From an uncultured Clostridium sp. (GTDB taxonomy: Bacteria; Bacillota; Clostridia; TANB77; CAG-508), in the NCBI GenBank assembly GCA_947648495.1, contig CANSOA010000001.1, positions 186,001 to 250,000 on the forward strand: a stretch of 64,000 nt of DNA, in the 5' to 3' direction. The position numbers were made by a program, and so were the translations under genes. Under the pieces are notes generated by a model. It was not told the origin of the DNA and made no database searches. It saw nothing but the letters and a program-made list of their open reading frames with translations. Position 1 is the first letter of the stretch. Each line of letters begins with the position of its first letter. This document shows positions 59,542 to 64,000 of this stretch, piece by piece.

Positions 59542-61077
59542 TTACTCCCACTCAATCGTAGCAGGTGGCTTTCCTGTAATATCATAAACCACACGATTGA
59601 CATGTTCTACTTCATTGACAATTCGATTCGATACTTTTTCCAAAATCTCAAACGGAATTTTGCTCCACTGAGCTGTCATAAAATCAATTGTCGAAACCGC
59701 ACGAAGCGCAATTGTGTAGTCATATGTCCTTTCATCTCCCATCACACCAACACTCCTTAGATTCGTCAAAACCGCAAAATATTGGTTAATACTTCTGTCC
59801 AAATCTGCTTTTACAATTTCATCTCTAAAAATAAAATCTGCCTCTTTCAAAATCGCCAATTTGTCCTCTGTAATATCACCAATTACACGAATAGCAAGTC
59901 CTGGACCCGGAAATGGTTGACGATATACCAAAAATTTTGGCAACCCTAATTCTAACCCGACTGCACGTACTTCATCTTTAAATAAGTCTCGAAGTGGCTC
60001 TATGATTTCTTTAAAATCAACACAATCAGGAAGTCCACCAACATTGTGATGACTTTTGATTTTGGAACTAGCTCCAAATCCACTTTCAATGACGTCTGGA
60101 TAAATCGTGCCTTGCACCAAATAGTCCACTTTACCAATTTTTTTGGCTTCTTCTTCAAATACACGAATAAATTCTTCACCAATAATTTTTCGTTTCTTTT
60201 CTGGCTCTGAAACGCCTGACAATTTGCTTAAAAATCGCTCTTTGGCGTCCACTTTGACAAAATTCACATCAAAATCTTTCGTAAAAATTTCTTCCACCTC
60301 TTCTGCTTCATTTTTGCGAAGTAGGCCATGATCCACAAAAATGCAAGTTAAATTTTTGCCAATCGCTTTGTTGATAAGTGCCGCTGCTACAGAAGAATCC
60401 ACACCACCAGACAAGGCACATAAAACTTTTCCATCGCCAACTTTTTCTTTGATATTTTGAATCGTTTCTTGAGCAAAAGAATCCATTTTCCAATCGCCCT
60501 TGCATCCACAGATATTGGAAACAAAGTTCCTGATGACTTGTATCCCATTTACTGAATTATTTACTTCTGGATGAAATTGAATGCCATAGAAATTCTTTTC
60601 TGTATTTTGCATGGCAGCATTTGGACATGTTGCCGTAGAGCCAATATTTTCAAAGCCTTTTGGTAATTGCGCCACAAAATCTGTATGTGTCATTAAAAAG
60701 TCATTGCTCTCACCAAACAGGTCAAATAACTTTGATGTATTCTTTATTTTCACGTCCATTACGCCATATTCGCGTTTTTCGGCTCTTTCAACTTTTCCTC
60801 CAAAAACATGTGTCATGAGTTGCATTCCGTAGCAAATTCCTAAAATGGGAATGTCTAAATCAAAAATTGCTTCATCGCATCTTGGTGCGTTGTCAGTATA
60901 TACGCTGGCTGGTCCCCCTGTGAAAATGAGACCTTTGGGGGCTTTTTCTTTGATTTTGTCTACTGAAATGTTGTATGGTACAATTTCGGAATAGACATTG
61001 CATTCTCTGACTCTTCTTGCGATTAATTGGTTGTATTGTCCGCCAAAATCTAAAATTAAAATTTGTTCTTTGTTCAT
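59542..61077 (-). CDS. guaA: GMP synthase (glutamine-hydrolysing)
   Basis: [55 protein letters not shown]. Confidence 0.97.
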   Translation of the reverse strand: MNKEQILILDFGGQYNQLIARRVRECNVYSEIVPYNISVDKIKEKAPKGLIFTGGPASVYTDNAPRCDEAIFDLDIPILGICYGMQLMTHVFGGKVERAEKREYGVMDVKIKNTSKLFDLFGESNDFLMTHTDFVAQLPKGFENIGSTATCPNAAMQNTEKNFYGIQFHPEVNNSVNGIQVIRNFVSNICGCKGDWKMDSFAQETIQNIKEKVGDGKVLCALSGGVDSSVAAALINKAIGKNLTCIFVDHGLLRKNEAEEVEEIFTKDFDVNFVKVDAKERFLSKLSGVSEPEKKRKIIGEEFIRVFEEEAKKIGKVDYLVQGTIYPDVIESGFGASSKIKSHHNVGGLPDCVDFKEIIEPLRDLFKDEVRAVGLELGLPKFLVYRQPFPGPGLAIRVIGDITEDKLAILKEADFIFRDEIVKADLDRSINQYFAVLTNLRSVGVMGDERTYDYTIALRAVSTIDFMTAQWSKIPFEILEKVSNRIVNEVEHVNRVVYDITGKPPATIEWE

Positions 61078-61086
61078 ATTATTCTC

Positions 61087-61485
61087 CTAATCATTTTCTA
61101 TTATTTCTACTAATATGTTATCTGGGTCACTCATAAAGAAGTAGTTTCTTCCAAGCCTTCCTTTCTTTATATCTACATTTTTGCAAATCTTATTGGTAAG
61201 CACAAACTCTTTCGCTTTTTCAATATCCTCCACTCCTAATGCAAAATGTTTTGTTCCCAAAATTGGTAAATCCATTGCAGTTGTTTTAGCTGTTTCTGGC
61301 AAGTTTTTGTATTCCTTGTAGCAAAATATTTCTAAATATGTGTTATTCAATCTTAACATGCTAATTTTTATACTATTATCTTCTGCTTTCCATGAATTGA
61401 ATTCTTCAAATCCAAATTTCGTATAAAATTCTATACTCTTTTCAATATCTGATACACTAATTGCAACATGGTCTATCTTAAACAT
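61087..61485 (-). CDS. VOC/glyoxalase family protein
   Basis: IDHVAISVSDIEKSIEFYTKFGFEEF; FFMSDPDNILVEIIE. Confidence 0.9.
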   Translation of the reverse strand: MFKIDHVAISVSDIEKSIEFYTKFGFEEFNSWKAEDNSIKISMLRLNNTYLEIFCYKEYKNLPETAKTTAMDLPILGTKHFALGVEDIEKAKEFVLTNKICKNVDIKKGRLGRNYFFMSDPDNILVEIIEND

Positions 61486-61502
61486 ATTTTTTCCTTTCAT
61501 TT

Positions 61503-63014
61503 TTAATTGTTTTCTCCATTATCTACATCTTTCAATATAACATCATGTGCTCCGCCTTCTCGGATGCTGACACTGGAAACGAGGGTTAATCGTGCTTTTT
61601 CGTGTAATTCTGGAATAGTGATAGCCCCGCAATTACACATAGTAGATTTGATTTTGCTAACTGTGACTGCTAAATTATCTTTTAATGGTCCTGCATATGG
61701 AATATAGGAATCAACACCTTCTTCAAAGGCTAATTTTTTCTTGGTTGGATCTTCTAAATAACGTTCCCAGTTTCTCGCACGGTTTGAGCCTTCGCCCCAA
61801 TATTCTTTGACAAACGTACCATTTCTCTTTACTTTTCTAGATGGACTTTCGTCAAATCGAGCGAAATAGCGTCCCATCATAACAAAATCGGCTCCCATTG
61901 CTAAAGATAATGTAATATGATAATCATGTACAATGCCACCATCCGAACAGACTGGAATATATACGCCAGTTCGTGCAAAATATTCATCTCTTGCTTCAAC
62001 AACATCCATTAGACTGCTGGCTTGTCCGCGTCCAATTCCTTTGGTTTCACGTGTGATACAAATCGAACCTCCACCAACACCAACTTTGATAAAATCTGCG
62101 CCTGCTTCTGCCAAATAATAAAATCCTTCTTTATCAACAACGTTTCCTGCTCCAATTTTTACACTGTCACCATAGTTTTTACGTACCCAATCAATCGTAT
62201 TTTTTTGCCAAACTGAATAACCGTCTGAAGAATCCATGCAAATCATGTCAACTCCTGCTTCGACTAAGGCTGGAATTCTTTGTTCGTAATCTCTTGTGTT
62301 AATTCCTGCACCAACGATGTAACTTTTGTTATCATCTAAAAAAGAATTGGGATTGTTTTTTCGATCTTCGTAATCTTTTCGGAATACAAGACTTACTAAG
62401 TTGTCGTTTTCGTCTAAAATTGGTAAACAACTGATTTTATGTTCCCAAATCATGTCATTGGCTTCTGATAAGCTAATTCCTTTTTGAGCCCAAATTAGTT
62501 TGTCTTTTGAAACCATGTATTTGTCAACTGGTTCATCTAAATCCACTCTGGAGATTCGATAATCTTTATCGGTAACTAGCCCTAAAAATTTTCCATTTGG
62601 GGAACCATCTTCTGTTACCATAACAGTGGAATGTCCTGTTTTTTCGACTAAGCCAATAACTTCTCGAATGCTTGTTCCGCTTTTTACATTGGAATCACTA
62701 TTGATAAATCCTGCTTTGTGTCTTTTTACGTTTTTTACCATTTGGGCTTGGGATTCAATCGATTGAGCTCCAAAAATAAACGAACATCCACCTTCACGCG
62801 CCAAAGCGATTGCCATTTCCTCACCAGAAACAGCTTGCATAATCGCAGACACAAATGGGACGTTCGCCTCATATTTTGATTTTTCTCCTTTTTTAAATTT
62901 TACAAGTGGTGTTTTAAGTGTTACATTGCTTGGAATGCATCTTTCGTCTGTTAAATTTGGTAGTAATAGATATTCATTGAATGTTCTTGATACGTCTGGT
63001 AATACTTTTGCCAT
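61503..63014 (-). CDS. guaB: IMP dehydrogenase
   Basis: CBS domains; [58 protein letters not shown]. Confidence 0.95.
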   Translation of the reverse strand: MAKVLPDVSRTFNEYLLLPNLTDERCIPSNVTLKTPLVKFKKGEKSKYEANVPFVSAIMQAVSGEEMAIALAREGGCSFIFGAQSIESQAQMVKNVKRHKAGFINSDSNVKSGTSIREVIGLVEKTGHSTVMVTEDGSPNGKFLGLVTDKDYRISRVDLDEPVDKYMVSKDKLIWAQKGISLSEANDMIWEHKISCLPILDENDNLVSLVFRKDYEDRKNNPNSFLDDNKSYIVGAGINTRDYEQRIPALVEAGVDMICMDSSDGYSVWQKNTIDWVRKNYGDSVKIGAGNVVDKEGFYYLAEAGADFIKVGVGGGSICITRETKGIGRGQASSLMDVVEARDEYFARTGVYIPVCSDGGIVHDYHITLSLAMGADFVMMGRYFARFDESPSRKVKRNGTFVKEYWGEGSNRARNWERYLEDPTKKKLAFEEGVDSYIPYAGPLKDNLAVTVSKIKSTMCNCGAITIPELHEKARLTLVSSVSIREGGAHDVILKDVDNGENN

Positions 63015-63043
63015 TTTGATTTCTCCTTTCTATTTTTCAATAA

Positions 63044-63077
63044 AAGTTCTATTTTTTCATTTTAGTAAATAGAACTT
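63044..63077 (-). promoter_or_regulatory. Attenuator-like hairpin in guaB leader
   Basis: AAGTTCTATTT...AAATAGAACTT followed by TTATT, between promoter and guaB RBS. Confidence 0.5.
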
Positions 63078-63099
63078 GCCGTTTATATTATATTTTATA

Positions 63100-63129
63100 A
63101 TTATACTATAATTTGACATAAAAAGTCAA
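63100..63129 (-). promoter_or_regulatory. Sigma-A-like promoter for guaB
   Basis: TTGACT-18 bp-TATAAT on minus strand. Confidence 0.75.
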
Positions 63130-63164
63130 TAGAAAAGCATCATTTTTTAGAAAATATGTAAAAA

Positions 63165-63201
63165 AATACTACAGTCCATAAATTTCATGTACTGTAGTAT
63201 T
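63165..63201 (-). terminator. Intrinsic terminator downstream of 63235 gene
   Basis: AATACTACAGT...ACTGTAGTATT + T-run on minus strand. Confidence 0.8.
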
Positions 63202-63234
63202 CTTTGTAACATTACTTTGTTCTCTTCCTTAATT

Positions 63235-63639
63235 TTAAAAATCAGGCTGGTCAGATTTTGCGTAGAGCAAAAAATCATCTAACTTTAATTCGATTAAGTC
63301 TCCAGATTTTGGAATTCCAAACACTTTTTTAATTACATTGATAAAAATTCGAGTTTTTTTATCCTCGAGATTAAAAATTTGAAAATCCGTAAACCCAGCA
63401 ATTATAGCTTCTTCTTCCCATTCTGTTGTAGATAAAACGTATAAAACCATTTCAAATAAAATATCTTCTGGAATATGAGATATCATAATCCTGTTTTCAA
63501 GCAATTCATCAACAAATTCAAAATTTACTTCTGCCATAATTTGCTCAATTTGCTCTTTCGTCGCTACACGACAAACGTCTCGATTTGGAACATTTTTCCG
63601 CAGTTCTTCCAAAAAATTTTCCTTTTTTTGATTTAACAT
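63235..63639 (-). CDS. Hypothetical protein (in-frame CGG at codon 14 read without shift)
   Basis: Intact 134-aa ORF; RBS AAAGGAG. Confidence 0.6.
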   Translation of the reverse strand: MLNQKKENFLEELRKNVPNRDVCRVATKEQIEQIMAEVNFEFVDELLENRIMISHIPEDILFEMVLYVLSTTEWEEEAIIAGFTDFQIFNLEDKKTRIFINVIKKVFGIPKSGDLIELKLDDFLLYAKSDQPDF

Positions 63640-63725
63640 AGTTTTTTCTCCTTTTATCTTATTTAAACCAGCTTAAAAATTGTTAGGAAGAGAGGTTCTA
63701 AGCCAAGTTTATGTTTTTGATTTTA

Positions 63726-64000
63726 CTATGTTTTTTTCTTTTTGTCAAGGATGCAATTTTGTTTTCTCATAATAACTTTATCCCACATTGCAATTACAGA
63801 TGGCAATAATAACAAAATTAAAATTGTAGAGCAAAATGTTCCTTGTGAAATTGTTATACAAATTTTTGCTGCAATAGCTGATGCAAAATGTCCTACAATC
63901 AAGGTAACAATAACTAAAATTGATGCAGAGGTCAAAATGGTGTGAATTGACTGATTATAAGAATGGATAATTGCATCTTTTATGTTCATGTTTTTTCGAT
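63726..64000 (-). CDS. C-terminal end of an MMPL/RND-type membrane transporter (5' end beyond window)
   Basis: SASILVIVTLIVGHFASAIAAKICITISQGTFCSTILILLLLPSVIAMWDKVIMRK. Confidence 0.55.
   Translation of the reverse strand, partial: RKNMNIKDAIIHSYNQSIHTILTSASILVIVTLIVGHFASAIAAKICITISQGTFCSTILILLLLPSVIAMWDKVIMRKQNCILDKKKKT

Noticed and set aside
1-64000. CRISPR arrays, rRNA and tRNA genes
   Set aside because: No regularly spaced direct repeats and no rRNA or tRNA signature recognised by eye; the candidate tRNA-Gly needed for the proposed decoding is therefore not in this window as far as I can see.

Overview
AT-rich, low-GC Gram-positive (probably uncultured spore-forming Clostridia; inference from gene content) chromosomal window, almost entirely coded on the minus strand. 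Core genes include truB, nrnA, rbfA, infB, ylxQ/ylxR, nusA, rimP, rdgB, mrnC, rbgA, ychF, cysE, glyS (T-box), a gerA/B/C operon, thyX, holA, spoVT, ymdB, an ABC exporter pair, uvrB, a THF-riboswitch folT-folC-ecfA-ecfT operon, yebC, guaA and guaB. Accessory parts are a type II restriction-modification pair, an LPXTG surface protein, pilin-like proteins and a roughly 13 kb surface-acylation-like cluster (GH78, SGNH hydrolases, MBOAT, ACP, FkbH-like HAD-IIIC, SDR, MaoC, DltD-like). The main discovery is that several genes, including normally essential or highly conserved ones, are interrupted by the same kind of +1 frameshift. A C sits immediately before an in-frame GGA/GGG glycine codon, so the zero-frame codon at each junction is CGG. 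I find seven such sites: rbgA twice, uvrB, thyX, an ABC exporter, a small membrane protein after gerC, and a hypothetical protein. In the recognisable families, skipping the C restores the conserved protein (Walker A/G1 glycine, ABC 'GTHxELL' tail, correct operon junctions). By manual scan, in-frame CGG is otherwise almost absent: three more cases, all in short uncharacterised ORFs, which are counter-evidence to an absolute rule. This suggests recurrent +1 (quadruplet CGGA/CGGG -> Gly) decoding in this lineage. No rRNA, tRNA or CRISPR array was recognised.
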